Shown: piece after piece, positions 1 to 7,826 of the stretch
Layout: each line of letters begins with the position of its first letter
Numbering within the stretch: the first letter of the stretch is position 1
Source: Geobacter sp.
GTDB lineage: Bacteria; Desulfobacterota; Desulfuromonadia; Geobacterales; Geobacteraceae
Reading direction: 5' to 3'
Assembly: GCA_003490025.1 (NCBI GenBank)
Contig: DNJC01000138.1
Coordinates: forward strand, 1 to 64,000
DNA: 64,000 nucleotides
Translations under genes and position numbers: made by a program
The notes under the pieces: model-generated
The model's input: the letters and a program-made list of their open reading frames with translations, nothing else
Told to the model about the DNA's origin: nothing
Databases searched by the model: none

Positions 1-126
1 AATCGAATTTGCGAGCCCATCATCAGTCTTGGTAGCACCGCCTCCACCGCCGCAACCGACCAGAGTCAGTGTAAGCAGTAGGATGATGAACCAACCTTTG
101 GCGCGGGATAGCACTTGCCGCTTCAT
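1..126 (-). CDS. Lipoprotein, N-terminal part (cut by window edge)
   Basis: The leftward reading frame opens at ATG 126-124 with GGAGG a few bases upstream and runs off the window after 42 codons. The N terminus has two basic residues, a hydrophobic core of about 14 residues and the lipobox LVGC (Cys25), followed by a five-glycine stretch, so a signal peptidase II lipoprotein is expected. The mature part is almost entirely outside the window, so no function can be given. It is the leftmost of a set of leftward accessory genes. Confidence 0.6.
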   Translation of the reverse strand, partial: MKRQVLSRAKGWFIILLLTLTLVGCGGGGGATKTDDGLANSI

Positions 127-396
127 TTCTGCCCTCCAGGCACGCAAAACATATCAACCATGCATCGAGCATCAATGCAACGTAGCTTTGAAATATACGA
201 TATCGTGCATAAGATGTAAATTAAAAAATTGTAGCAATACCCGCTCCCCATTTGGCCAAAAACCCGGGAGGCCAGCCCCCATTCCGCTTTCACTCCAGTC
301 GCGCCCGCGTCGGGCTATTTCCTCCAGGTCTAACAACTTACACTTACCACTGTCCTCCAGTCCCCATTTTCAAAGTTCGTTATGAAAAGCGACTTA
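127..396. other. Intergenic spacer with an attC-like inverted pair
   Basis: No convincing gene is seen here; a 118-codon rightward frame over it has no codon-use or family support. The stretch includes 328-385, where GTCTAAC (328-334) and GTTATGA (379-385) form the ends of a quasi-palindrome described separately. The rest is AT-rich near 180-240 and probably carries the promoter of the leftward lipoprotein gene. Confidence 0.4.
328..385 (-). repeat. attC-like recombination site candidate 1
   Basis: Read on the + strand the site begins GTCTAACAACTT and ends AAGTTCGTTATGA. The outer boxes match the integron attC pattern RYYYAAC and GTTRRRY (the second degenerate, as in Vibrio repeats). The arms AACAACTT and AAGTTCGTT pair with a single bulged base, which is the typical extrahelical base of attC sites. 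On the strand of the genes the consensus box GTTAGAC lies at the downstream end, as expected. No integrase is visible, so this rests on pattern only. Confidence 0.4.
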
Positions 397-741
397 CTAG
401 GGAGCGATGACGCCCAAGCTGTAGGGCTGTTGTGTTTTTTTATATGGAAATTTTATATCTTCTTTGTATTTTGATTTACCATTGCACATCACTTCGATTG
501 TATATGTCTCTGTACAGAAGGATAAATAGTATGTTTTCTCAAATTTACCATTGATCGTTTCGGGATTATAGAGATCCTTATTGTCAAGTAATAAATGTAA
601 GGAACAGTCTTGGTCAGATGGGGCGTAGCCAGTTACTGTAAATATGGCATCATCAGCCATAGGAAACCATCGACAACAACTAGTAAACGAGGTAAGAGAA
701 ATAAGCATAATAACAAGAATGATAGATCTTGAGTACTTCAT
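397..741 (-). CDS. Small secreted hypothetical protein, probable lipoprotein
   Basis: The chosen start is ATG 741-739 (114 residues) because AAAGGA lies 8 bases upstream. A longer frame up to 804 reads through the attC-like spacer and is not supported. The N terminus MKYSRS is followed by a hydrophobic segment and SFTSCC, a suboptimal lipobox or a signal peptide ending near Cys. The mature part is about 95 residues, mostly beta-like, with no family I recognise. GC is clearly lower than in the core genes to the right, which fits a mobile cassette gene. The product would be periplasmic or lipid anchored. Confidence 0.55.
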   Translation of the reverse strand: MKYSRSIILVIMLISLTSFTSCCRWFPMADDAIFTVTGYAPSDQDCSLHLLLDNKDLYNPETINGKFEKTYYLSFCTETYTIEVMCNGKSKYKEDIKFPYKKTQQPYSLGVIAP

Positions 742-755
742 GGACAATTCCTTTC

Positions 756-812
756 GGATAACGTCGCAAGGCGCCAGCGGCAGAGCGTCAGGGAGGGGCG
801 TCATGGGTCATC
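756..812 (-). repeat. attC-like recombination site candidate 2
   Basis: The spacer starts GGATAAC and is followed after a short gap by GGCGCCAGCGGC (770-781). The same layout, AACG, 6-8 bases, then GCGC-AGCGGC, recurs at 1494-1514 and 2717-2738, each time in front of a leftward gene. The distal box is poorly conserved here (GTCATCACC near 803-812). The next leftward ATG (741) follows within about 15 bases of the putative core. Confidence 0.35.
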
Positions 813-814
813 AC

Positions 815-1480
815 CTATTTTAGGAGGTGCAGAGCTTCGAGTTCACCAAATATTCTGGATGCAACCTGCGAACATGCCTCGACTTGGAACAGGTCGCTCT
901 CAAAGTTTCTCGAAAAGATATCTGAAATAACCTGTGCAAGTTCAGCCGGTGATTCAGTTTTCTTGACCTTTGCTGCGATTTGTATAGCTTCCTCAGTAAA
1001 TTCATCATCTGGTGCTCCGCTTTGGATCAAATCATAAGGATCCCACTCATTCAGAGCCGTCTTGATGATCCGCACTATTTCTCGATAGTCCTGCTCGGGT
1101 GCCATTTGACCGATTTTTTCTTTTCTTCTTTCCTTGATCAACCCATTATCAGGCTCCTCTAACTCTGCGATGAGCTGAGTGGCAATTGTCTCGGTAAGTT
1201 CTTCTGTAATGGCAGGGTTGGCCAGAAGGTGAACGACATCGGCTATCTCCTCGTAACCAATGTCTTCCCGGCACTCTATGACGTTTGCCCAGTCCTCAAC
1301 TTCTTTGCTTGAAATCTCTCCTCGAAGATATCGCTTCAAAACAGCCGTAACATGCTGCCGCTCTAGCAGGACAAGCTCTTCATCAGAGTCCCAGGGAAAA
1401 TCCGCCAGAATGTCCCGAAGTTCTTTCGGAGACATTCGATATCTGAGTAAGTCTTCAAGTTGCTTTTTGCGGTCCATCAT
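815..1480 (-). CDS. Hypothetical cytoplasmic protein, C-terminal part DUF1871-like
   Basis: The start is ATG 1480-1478 (221 residues), 5 bases after AAGGG; the ATG at 1477 is an equal alternative. The in-frame extension to 1684 reads through a spacer and is very basic, so it is rejected. Residues about 1-110 are charged and helical. The C-terminal 85 residues, with IKTALNEWDPYDL and SGAPDDEF, resemble the small DUF1871 family, whose members often occur as immunity-like proteins; this is a recognition from memory. No signal peptide or membrane segment is visible. The gene lies directly behind attC-like site 3, as a cassette gene would. Confidence 0.55.
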   Translation of the reverse strand: MMDRKKQLEDLLRYRMSPKELRDILADFPWDSDEELVLLERQHVTAVLKRYLRGEISSKEVEDWANVIECREDIGYEEIADVVHLLANPAITEELTETIATQLIAELEEPDNGLIKERRKEKIGQMAPEQDYREIVRIIKTALNEWDPYDLIQSGAPDDEFTEEAIQIAAKVKKTESPAELAQVISDIFSRNFESDLFQVEACSQVASRIFGELEALHLLK

Positions 1481-1781
1481 ATTTTCCCTTGCCCAACGCC
1501 GAGAGCGCAGCGGCGTGACCGCTGCCGCGCTTGGTTGGGGACCTTTTGCCAATTTATCAATGCCTGGCACCATCGCCCCCGCGTTTCTGACCCCGCGTTT
1601 CCCAATGTCCGAAAGGCTAGCCACCCCGCGTTTCCGCGACTTCCTCTTCGTGAGCTTCTTGGTAAGCGGCGCGATGCCGGGCATTGTGAATTAGATCGGT
1701 TCGTTCTTATAGGTTGCAAGAGAAACACATTCACGCAGGGACTTCCCGAAGTTCCACGCTCGCCCCATAGGCCGGCCTATC
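1481..1781. other. Spacer between cassette-like genes
   Basis: This 301-base stretch has no supported gene. It holds the attC-like site at 1491-1540. It also holds a repetitive open reading segment whose leftward translation has two similar blocks (SRKRGVASL and IGKRGV), each using the nucleotides AAACGCGGGG. I see no ribosome binding site for it. It could be the remnant of an older cassette or simply the tail of the Bro-N gene cassette. Confidence 0.4.
1491..1540 (-). repeat. attC-like recombination site candidate 3
   Basis: On the + strand the site runs from GCCCAAC (1491-1497) to GTTGGGG (1534-1540), matching RYYYAAC and nearly GTTRRRY. The inner arms GCAGCGGCG and CGCTGC around 1507-1526 pair around TGACC. 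In the gene orientation the downstream box GTTGGGC is a perfect GTTRRRY core, and the next leftward ATG follows after 10 bases containing a ribosome binding site. This is the best attC candidate of the four. Confidence 0.5.
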
Positions 1782-2627
1782 TTAGCCAGTTTTGACCTTC
1801 TTTCTTTCCTTCCCCGTCAACCCCTTGTAATTTTCACTTGTCACCACTGCTTTGCCAGAACGTCTCTCAATATCTTTGCGCGTGCTGCCAGCCACGGCTC
1901 CGCCCTCCTGGGCATCTTTTTTCAGTGGCTCGAACCCCTTTGAATCACGGTCGAGGTGAAGCTTGGTAGTCGTTGCCTCGGCCAGCATGGTCAGAATCAA
2001 CTCGATGTCGGTCATGTGGTCACGCAGGTTTTCCCGCTCTAATCCCTTGACCTGCTTGTAATCCTCCACCTTCAGGTCAAATGCTCCCTCCATGAGTTCG
2101 TTGGTCAGAATCGCATACTCGAGGCTTGTCCTTGCACCTCGATTCTGCCATTCGTCTGTCAGGTCTTGCCGGACGGCAATTCCCCGCATTCGCTTGTCGA
2201 TCCAATCCTTAGGGTAGCCCTTCTTCTCATAGAGGGACTTCATCCGCTCCATGGAAAGTTCTGGGTTTTCGATCTCGTCGATTCGTTCCTTACCCACCTT
2301 GGCAAGCCAGCGCTTCAGAGGCTCTACCTTGGAAGAGGGGATGGACTGGATGATGCGGAACATTGTCTCGGTGTTGGCGCAGTCGGTAAGACGCATCTTG
2401 CCGTCTGGAGCGAGCATTTTCAACTGTCCGATTTTGTCGGACACTTCCACATAACCTTCCGAAACAAGCTTTTTCTTGAGGTCGCTCCAGTACTTGCGTG
2501 GCCTGTCACTTCCGGTCAATACTTCGATAACGTCGATTACGGAGAACCACCATTCGCCTTCGTGCAGTATTTTGCGGATGTGCTTACCTTCAAAAACAGC
2601 CATCCGTACAAGTCCGCTTTTTGTCAT
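1782..2627 (-). CDS. Bro-N / DinD-like DNA damage-type protein
   Basis: This 281-residue protein begins with a Bro-N (phage antirepressor N-terminal) domain of about residues 8-110, with FEGKHIRKILHEGEWWFSV and the conserved LAPDGKMRLTDCANTE and FRIIQSIPS blocks. The remainder, with IAVRQDLTDEW, YAILTNEL, LRDHMTDIEL and GGAVAGSTRKDIE, follows the DNA damage-inducible protein D family (E. coli dinD, an SOS gene of unclear activity). Length fits the family. AGGGAG lies 10 bases before the ATG. Such proteins are frequent on mobile islands. A LexA box is not evident in the short upstream region. I use no gene symbol because function inside the family is not settled. Confidence 0.85.
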   Translation of the reverse strand: MTKSGLVRMAVFEGKHIRKILHEGEWWFSVIDVIEVLTGSDRPRKYWSDLKKKLVSEGYVEVSDKIGQLKMLAPDGKMRLTDCANTETMFRIIQSIPSSKVEPLKRWLAKVGKERIDEIENPELSMERMKSLYEKKGYPKDWIDKRMRGIAVRQDLTDEWQNRGARTSLEYAILTNELMEGAFDLKVEDYKQVKGLERENLRDHMTDIELILTMLAEATTTKLHLDRDSKGFEPLKKDAQEGGAVAGSTRKDIERRSGKAVVTSENYKGLTGKERKKVKTG

Positions 2628-2692
2628 GACATATGCTCCCTGCTTGGATTACGAAAGAGGTCTTTTGCTGACACGGACCGCACCAAAGCTGC
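2628..2692. other. Spacer upstream of the DinD-like gene
   Basis: This is the leader of the DinD-like gene. It contains the AGGGAG ribosome binding site. I see no obvious promoter hexamers. Confidence 0.4.
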
Positions 2693-3008
2693 TCAATTGC
2701 GCTTGCCACCAGCGACCAACGTGTATGAGGCGCAGCGGCGCGGGTTCTCCCGCGAGACAATAGCAGTTCCTTTACCCTGAAGAAGCAGCAGTGCTTTCAC
2801 ACCATCCTGCGCCAGTTGTATCAAGTCCTCTCTCGTCATTTCCTTTGTAGTCGAAGGCTCGAGAATAACTTCGGCTGATGGGGTCAGGCCAGACATACGG
2901 ACATTCGAAGCGATAAGTTGGTCTTGATACCCAGTTGTCTGTATTCAGGCTTATGTCGACAACGCTGCCTTGCTCATCATCAGCTATAAGTAAGATTTTA
3001 TTAAACAA
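2693..3008 (-). pseudogene. Frameshifted small hypothetical gene
   Basis: Two overlapping leftward frames seem to be one gene. The first opens at ATG 3008 (MFNKILLIADDEQGSVVDISLNT). The second carries on at about 2940 with TTGYQDQLIASN and then STTKEMTREDLIQLAQDG as far as 2693. The join falls at the sequence AATACAGACAACTGGG, where one base lost or gained would restore a single frame. Each half alone has the look of coding sequence up to the junction and noise after it. No family is recognised. The last 20 codons read through the attC-like spacer 2714-2750, as cassette genes sometimes do. Confidence 0.35.
2714..2750 (-). repeat. attC-like recombination site candidate 4
   Basis: GACCAAC (2714-2720) followed by GGCGCAGCGGCG (2729-2740) repeats the layout of the sites at 756 and 1491. 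The second box, GTTCTCC (2744-2750), is degenerate. A strong small hairpin (CGCGGG/CCCGCG) overlaps the far end. Taken alone this would be weak; it is listed because of the shared core. Confidence 0.3.
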
Positions 3009-3116
3009 GCGGCACTATATTATTTCTTCCGAGCCAAGTCAAACTGGAACGACTGCTATCCGGGCCTGGCTTACCTTCCTGTCTCGACTCTGCCCAAGAA
3101 TTCGCTCTCCAGCGGT

Positions 3117-3186
3117 CCCTCCCCTTGAAGGGGAGGGGGAGTTTGTGATAGCTGGGCTCATCGTTCCCACGCTGGAACGTAGGAAC
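3117..3186. repeat. Dispersed palindromes between accessory genes and pyc
   Basis: Two palindromes are adjacent. CTCCCCTTGAAGGGGAG around 3119-3135 belongs to the GC-rich family found at least seven times in this window. GTTCCCACGCTGGAACGTAGGAAC was not copied whole here; it lies at 3163-3186 and is nearly identical to the arms at 19728-19751 and 19845-19868. They are non-coding and resemble REP-type elements. Confidence 0.6.
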
Positions 3187-3213
3187 AATAAGACGCCTCC
3201 CGCCGGCAGAGCA

Positions 3214-3247
3214 CAAAAAAAAAGGGGGAGCGTCAGCTCCCCCTTTT
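3214..3247 (-). terminator. Bidirectional intrinsic terminator after pyc
   Basis: A GGGGGAGC/GCTCCCCC stem with a four-base loop is flanked by nine A on the left and four T on the right. In the leftward direction it gives a strong stem followed by a run of nine U, 22 bases after the pyc stop codon. Confidence 0.85.
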
Positions 3248-3268
3248 GTGTTTCACTGCTTCGGATCT

Positions 3269-6200
3269 CTACGCCATGACGAAGAGGAGTTCTTCCTTCT
3301 CTACCTTCCCCGCCTCCTTGCAGCGGACCTCGGCGACGGTGCCGTCTTCCTTCGCCTTGATGTTGGTCTCCATCTTCATCGCCTCGGTGACGGCGAGGAT
3401 GTCCCCGGCCTTGACCGCGTCGCCGGCCTTCACGTTCAGCTTGAGGACCTTCCCCGGCATCGGCGCGCCGACATGCTTGGGGTTCGACTTGTCGGCCTTC
3501 TCGCGGCTCGCTTCGTCGCTTTGCACCGACTGGTCGCGCACGATGACGCTCCTCGCGTTGCCATTCAACTCGAAGTAGATCTTCTTGGTCCCGTCGGGCT
3601 GGGTCTTGCCGATGGCGTTCAGCTTGATGATCAGCACCTTCCCCGGCTGGATCTCGATGGAGGTCTCCTGCCCCGGCTCAAGGCCGTAGAAGAAGATCGG
3701 GGTCGGGATGACCGAGACGTCGGAGTATTCCTGGCGGTGGGCGTCGAACTCGGTGTAGACGCTCGGGTAGAGGATGTAGGAAAGCAGCTCCTCGTCGTTC
3801 ACCGGGTGCCCCACCTTGGCCTCGACCGCGGCGCGCTCCTTCACGAAGTCGGTCGGCTCGAGGAGTTCGCCCGGACGGCAGGTGATCGGCTCCTGCCCCT
3901 TGAGGATGATCTTCTGCAGCTCCTCGGGGAACCCCTGGTACGGCTGGCCTATCATCCCCTTGAAGAAGCCGACTACCGACTCGGGGAAGGCGAGGTCCTC
4001 ACCCTTGAAGACGTCCTCGGGCTCCAGGTTGTTCTTCACCAGGAACATCGCCATGTCGCCAACGACCTTGGACGACGGGGTGACTTTCACCACGTCGCCG
4101 AAGAGGACGTTCACCTTGTGGTACATCTCCTTGCACTCTTCCCAGCGCTCGATCAGGCCCAGGCCCGCCACCTGCGGCTTGTAGTTGGAGTACTGCCCGC
4201 CCGGGATCTCGTGGTGGTACACCTCGGCGGTGCCGCTTTTGAGCCCGCTCTCGAACGGTGTGTAGTAGTCGCGCACCGTCTCCCAGTAGTTGGCGAGCTG
4301 CTGCAGGCCGCGCTCGTTGACCTGCGGGTCGCGCTCGGTCCCCTTGAGGGTCGCCACCAGGGCGTTCAGGTTCGGCTGCGAGGTGAGCCCGGAGATGGAG
4401 GAGAGCGCCGCGTCGACGATGTCGACCCCGGCCTGCGCCGCCATGAGGAGCAGCGCCCCGCCGTTGCCGGAGGTGTCGTGGGTGTGCAGGTGCACCGGGA
4501 TGCCGATCTCGTCCTTGAGCGCCTTGACCAGCTGGTAGCCGGCGTAAGGCTTCAGGAGCCCCGCCATGTCCTTGATCGCCAGGATGTGCGCGCCCATCTT
4601 CTCCAGTTCCTTCGCCATGGAGACGTAGTAGGAGAGCGGGTACTTGGTGCGGGTCGGATCGGAGATGTCGCCGGTGTAGCAGATGGCGGCCTCGCAGATC
4701 TTGCCCGACTTCTGCACCGCCTCCATCGCCACCTGCATGCCGCGGGTCCAGTTGAGGGAGTCGAAGACGCGGAAGACGTCGACGCCGCTCTCGGCCGCCT
4801 GCGCCACGAAGCGCTGCACCACGTTGTCCGGGTAGTTGGTGTAGCCGACCGCGTTGGAGCCGCGCAGAAGCATCTGGAACAGGAGGTTCGGGATCGCCTC
4901 GGAAAGCTCGTGCAGCCTCTGCCACGGGTCTTCCTTCAGGAAGCGCATGGTGACGTCGAAGGTGGCGCCCCCCCAGAGCTCAAGGGAGAAGAGGTCGCTG
5001 GCCAGGTGCGAGGTCGGCTCGGCGACCTTCAGGAGGTCGTGGGTCCTGACGCGGGTGGCCAAAAGCGACTGGTGCGCGTCGCGCATGGTGGTGTCGGTGA
5101 TGAGCAGGCGCTTTTGCTCCAGCACCCACTTGGAGAGCCCCTCCGCCCCCTGCTCGCGCAGGATGTCGCGGGTACCCTTGGGCTTCTCGGCGAAGGGGTC
5201 GATCTGCGGCACGGTCGCCTCGATGAGGCTCGCGGAACGAAGCGGCTTGGCGACGCCGGGGGAGCCGTTCACGATGACCTCGCCCAGGAACTGCAGCACC
5301 TTGTTGGCGCGGTCCTTCTTCTCGGGGATGACGAGGAGTTCCGGGTGCTGGTCGATGAAGGAGGTGTTGCACTCCCCGGCCAGGAAGACCGGGTGGGTGA
5401 TCACGTTCTCCAGGAAGCCGATGTTGGTCTTCACGCCGCGCACCCTGAACTCCTGGAGCGAGCGGTCCATGATGTGCGCCGCCTCGCTGAAGGTGAGCCC
5501 CCAGGAGCTGACCTTGACCAGCAGCGAGTCGTAGTGCGGGGTGATCATCGCGCCGGTGAAGGCGTTGCCCGCGTCGAGGCGGACGCCGCAGCCTGCCGAG
5601 GAACGGTAGGTGGTCAGGGTCCCGAAGTCCGGGGCGAAGTTGTTGGTCGGGTCCTCGGTGGTGATGCGGCACTGGATGGCGTAGCCGCGCATCTCGATCG
5701 ACCCCTGGTTCGGGATGTTGATCTCGGGGTCGGAGAGCCTCTTACCCTCGGCGATCAGGATCTGCGCCTGCACCAGGTTGCGGCCGGTGATCATCTCGGT
5801 GACCGTGTGCTCGACCTGGATGCGCGGGTTCATCTCGATGAAGTAGTAGCGCCCCTCCTCGTCGAGCAGGAACTCGACGGTCCCCGCGTTCCTGTAGCCG
5901 ACCTGGTTGGCGATCTTCAGCGCGTCGGTGCAAAGGGCGAGGCGGGTGGCCCCCGGAAGGGCGATGGAGGGGGCGAACTCGACCACCTTCTGGTGGCGGC
6001 GCTGGATGGAGCAGTCGCGCTCGTAGAAATGCACCAGGTTGCCGTAGGCGTCGCCCAGCACCTGCACCTCGATGTGCTTCGGGTTCTTCAGGTAGCGCTC
6101 CAGGAACACGGAGGCGTCGCCGAAGGCGGCCTTCGCCTCGGAAGAGGCGGACTGGAGCCCCTCCAGGAGTTCCTTCTTGTCGGTGGCGACGCGCATGCCG

Positions 6201-6712
6201 CGCCCGCCGCCCCCCGCGGCTGCCTTGATGATGATCGGGTAGCCGTGGTTCTTGGCGAAGATGAGGGCCTCCTCCTCGTGCAGGATAGGCTCCTCGGTGC
6301 CGGGGACGGTGGCGACCCCTGCCGCCTTGGCGACCTTCCTGGCCGCCACCTTGTCGCCCATGGCGCGCTGCATCTCGGCGGTCGGTCCGATGAAGGCGAT
6401 GCCGTTCAGCTCGCACTTCTCGGCGAACTCGGCGTTTTCGGCAAGGAAGCCGTACCCCGGGTGGATGGCGTCGACCTCGCGCTTCTTGGCGAGGGCTATG
6501 ATCTCGTCTATGCCGAGGTAGGCGTCGATCGGCGCCTTTCCCTTGCCGACCTGGTACGCCTCGTCCGCCTTGTAGCGGTGCAGCGAAAGCTTGTCCTCTT
6601 CCGAGTAGATGGCGACCGTGCTGATCCCGAGCTCGGTGCAGGCGCGGAAGATCCTTATCGCGATCTCCCCGCGGTTTGCTGCCATCACTTTCCTGAATTT
6701 CCTTGCTTCCAT
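3269..6712 (-). CDS. pyc: Pyruvate carboxylase
   Basis: Biotin-dependent ligase that carboxylates pyruvate to oxaloacetate (anaplerosis), using ATP and bicarbonate; cytoplasmic, normally a tetramer. The 1147 residues show the full single-chain order. The biotin carboxylase domain covers about 1-450 with the glycine-rich ATP-grasp loop GGGGRGM at 167-173 and EMNPRIQVEHTVTE near 293-306. The carboxyltransferase domain starts near 535 with DTTMRDAHQS (540-549). A C-terminal biotinyl domain carries AMKMET, with biotin on Lys1113. The length equals that of bacterial Pyc. The ATG at 6712 follows AAGGAG by 6 bases. In Geobacter-type acetate oxidisers Pyc supplies oxaloacetate for the TCA cycle and gluconeogenesis. 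The gene is monocistronic, with its own terminator. Confidence 0.97.
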   Translation of the reverse strand: MEARKFRKVMAANRGEIAIRIFRACTELGISTVAIYSEEDKLSLHRYKADEAYQVGKGKAPIDAYLGIDEIIALAKKREVDAIHPGYGFLAENAEFAEKCELNGIAFIGPTAEMQRAMGDKVAARKVAKAAGVATVPGTEEPILHEEEALIFAKNHGYPIIIKAAAGGGGRGMRVATDKKELLEGLQSASSEAKAAFGDASVFLERYLKNPKHIEVQVLGDAYGNLVHFYERDCSIQRRHQKVVEFAPSIALPGATRLALCTDALKIANQVGYRNAGTVEFLLDEEGRYYFIEMNPRIQVEHTVTEMITGRNLVQAQILIAEGKRLSDPEINIPNQGSIEMRGYAIQCRITTEDPTNNFAPDFGTLTTYRSSAGCGVRLDAGNAFTGAMITPHYDSLLVKVSSWGLTFSEAAHIMDRSLQEFRVRGVKTNIGFLENVITHPVFLAGECNTSFIDQHPELLVIPEKKDRANKVLQFLGEVIVNGSPGVAKPLRSASLIEATVPQIDPFAEKPKGTRDILREQGAEGLSKWVLEQKRLLITDTTMRDAHQSLLATRVRTHDLLKVAEPTSHLASDLFSLELWGGATFDVTMRFLKEDPWQRLHELSEAIPNLLFQMLLRGSNAVGYTNYPDNVVQRFVAQAAESGVDVFRVFDSLNWTRGMQVAMEAVQKSGKICEAAICYTGDISDPTRTKYPLSYYVSMAKELEKMGAHILAIKDMAGLLKPYAGYQLVKALKDEIGIPVHLHTHDTSGNGGALLLMAAQAGVDIVDAALSSISGLTSQPNLNALVATLKGTERDPQVNERGLQQLANYWETVRDYYTPFESGLKSGTAEVYHHEIPGGQYSNYKPQVAGLGLIERWEECKEMYHKVNVLFGDVVKVTPSSKVVGDMAMFLVKNNLEPEDVFKGEDLAFPESVVGFFKGMIGQPYQGFPEELQKIILKGQEPITCRPGELLEPTDFVKERAAVEAKVGHPVNDEELLSYILYPSVYTEFDAHRQEYSDVSVIPTPIFFYGLEPGQETSIEIQPGKVLIIKLNAIGKTQPDGTKKIYFELNGNARSVIVRDQSVQSDEASREKADKSNPKHVGAPMPGKVLKLNVKAGDAVKAGDILAVTEAMKMETNIKAKEDGTVAEVRCKEAGKVEKEELLFVMA

Positions 6713-6989
6713 CGCTTCTCCTTTTGGGTGATTTTTTTACCGATAGTGAAAATTGAGGGTGAAAATTTTTATCAAAATAAAACAGACCAGACGTTTTGGT
6801 AAAACCAATTTTCTTTTTAAATTTTAAATGTTTAAAGAGATTCAAAAGCCGGCATATAAAAGCATTTTCGAGCCACTTTGTCAACATGGAATGGCGTTAT
6901 AAAAATGTACCACACAGCGGCCCGCTTCCCTTCCCCCCGCACCCCTCTTTTCCCTTGCCTTTCCGGTACCGAGTATTTATCTTCACGCG
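6713..6989. promoter_or_regulatory. pyc / DUF554 divergent promoter region
   Basis: The 277-base AT-rich intergenic stretch between divergent genes must hold both promoters. A short inverted repeat TTGGT-AAA-ACCAA at 6796-6808 lies about 85 bases before the pyc start and could be an operator. No riboswitch-like structure is evident. I could not fix the promoter hexamers with confidence. Confidence 0.35.
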
Positions 6990-7676
6990 ATGATCATGCA
7001 AGGTACGGCGGTAAACGCGGCGGCGATCGTTGCCGGAAGTTTCCTGGGGCTGAAGGCCGGGCATCTCATCTCCAGCCGGGTGCGGGGCACCGTGATGGCG
7101 GGGCTGGGGCTGGCGGTGCTACTGATCGGGGTGCAGCTGGCCCTGAAGAGCCGGGAACCGATGATCGTCATCGGGTCGCTCATCGGCGGCGGAGTCGTCG
7201 GGGAGCTGCTCCGGATCGAGGCGCGGCTGGAGCAGCTCGGGGAGTGGATCGGTTCCCGCTTCAAGGGGAGCGGGCAGGTGGCGGAGGGGTTCGTGACGGC
7301 GAGCCTCCTTTACTGCGTCGGCGCCATGGCCATCATGGGGGCGCTGCAGGACGGCCTGGGATCCCCTCCCGACATACTGTACGCCAAGGCCGCCCTGGAC
7401 GGCATCGCCTCGGTGGCCCTCGCCTCCACCCTGGGGGTCGGGGTCCTCTTCTCCGCCCTGCCGCTCCTTGCCTACCAGGGTTCCATAACCCTCGGGGCCT
7501 CCTTCGCGCAGCAGATCCTGACGCCGTCGGTGGTGCAGGAGATGAACGCGGTGGGAGGCCTGCTGATCGTGGCGATCGCCCTCGACCTCCTGGGAATGAA
7601 GAGGCTGCCGGTGGGGAACCTGCTGCCCGCCGTGTTCCTGGCGCCGCCGCTGGTCATGCTCTTCGCCTCCGCCTGA
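6990..7676 (+). CDS. DUF554 family membrane protein
   Basis: The 228-residue protein is very hydrophobic, with about seven membrane segments, and matches the DUF554 (YdfK-like) family: start MQGTAVNAAAIVAGSFLG, the glycine-rich IGSLIGGGVVGELLRIE, and LYCVGAMAIMGALQDGL. Members are inner membrane proteins of unknown transport function. Either ATG 6990 or ATG 6996 could be the start; the second gives the more typical MQGT N terminus. No strong ribosome binding site is visible. The gene is divergent from pyc and precedes murI in the same direction with a 150-base gap. Confidence 0.85.
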   Translation: MIMQGTAVNAAAIVAGSFLGLKAGHLISSRVRGTVMAGLGLAVLLIGVQLALKSREPMIVIGSLIGGGVVGELLRIEARLEQLGEWIGSRFKGSGQVAEGFVTASLLYCVGAMAIMGALQDGLGSPPDILYAKAALDGIASVALASTLGVGVLFSALPLLAYQGSITLGASFAQQILTPSVVQEMNAVGGLLIVAIALDLLGMKRLPVGNLLPAVFLAPPLVMLFASA

Positions 7677-7826
7677 GCCGCCCGCCGGGCCAAAGCCTTG
7701 ACAATCCCGCTTGATATTTAATAACATGCGCTCTTCGCCCCAATGAAAACGGGAAGCGGCATTCAAGCCGCCATCCATTTTTATATACATCGGCGTTGCC
7801 GCCGGCGATCTACAGGAGAAAAGATC

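Noticed and set aside
3248..6802. Rightward 1184-codon open frame opposite pyc
   Set aside because: It is exactly antisense to a perfect pyruvate carboxylase gene; third-position GC in the real gene keeps the opposite frame free of stops.
7743..7826. Longer ATG start of murI
   Set aside because: It adds 28 basic, unmatched residues, while the TTG at 7827 has a well-placed AGGAG and gives the family N terminus.
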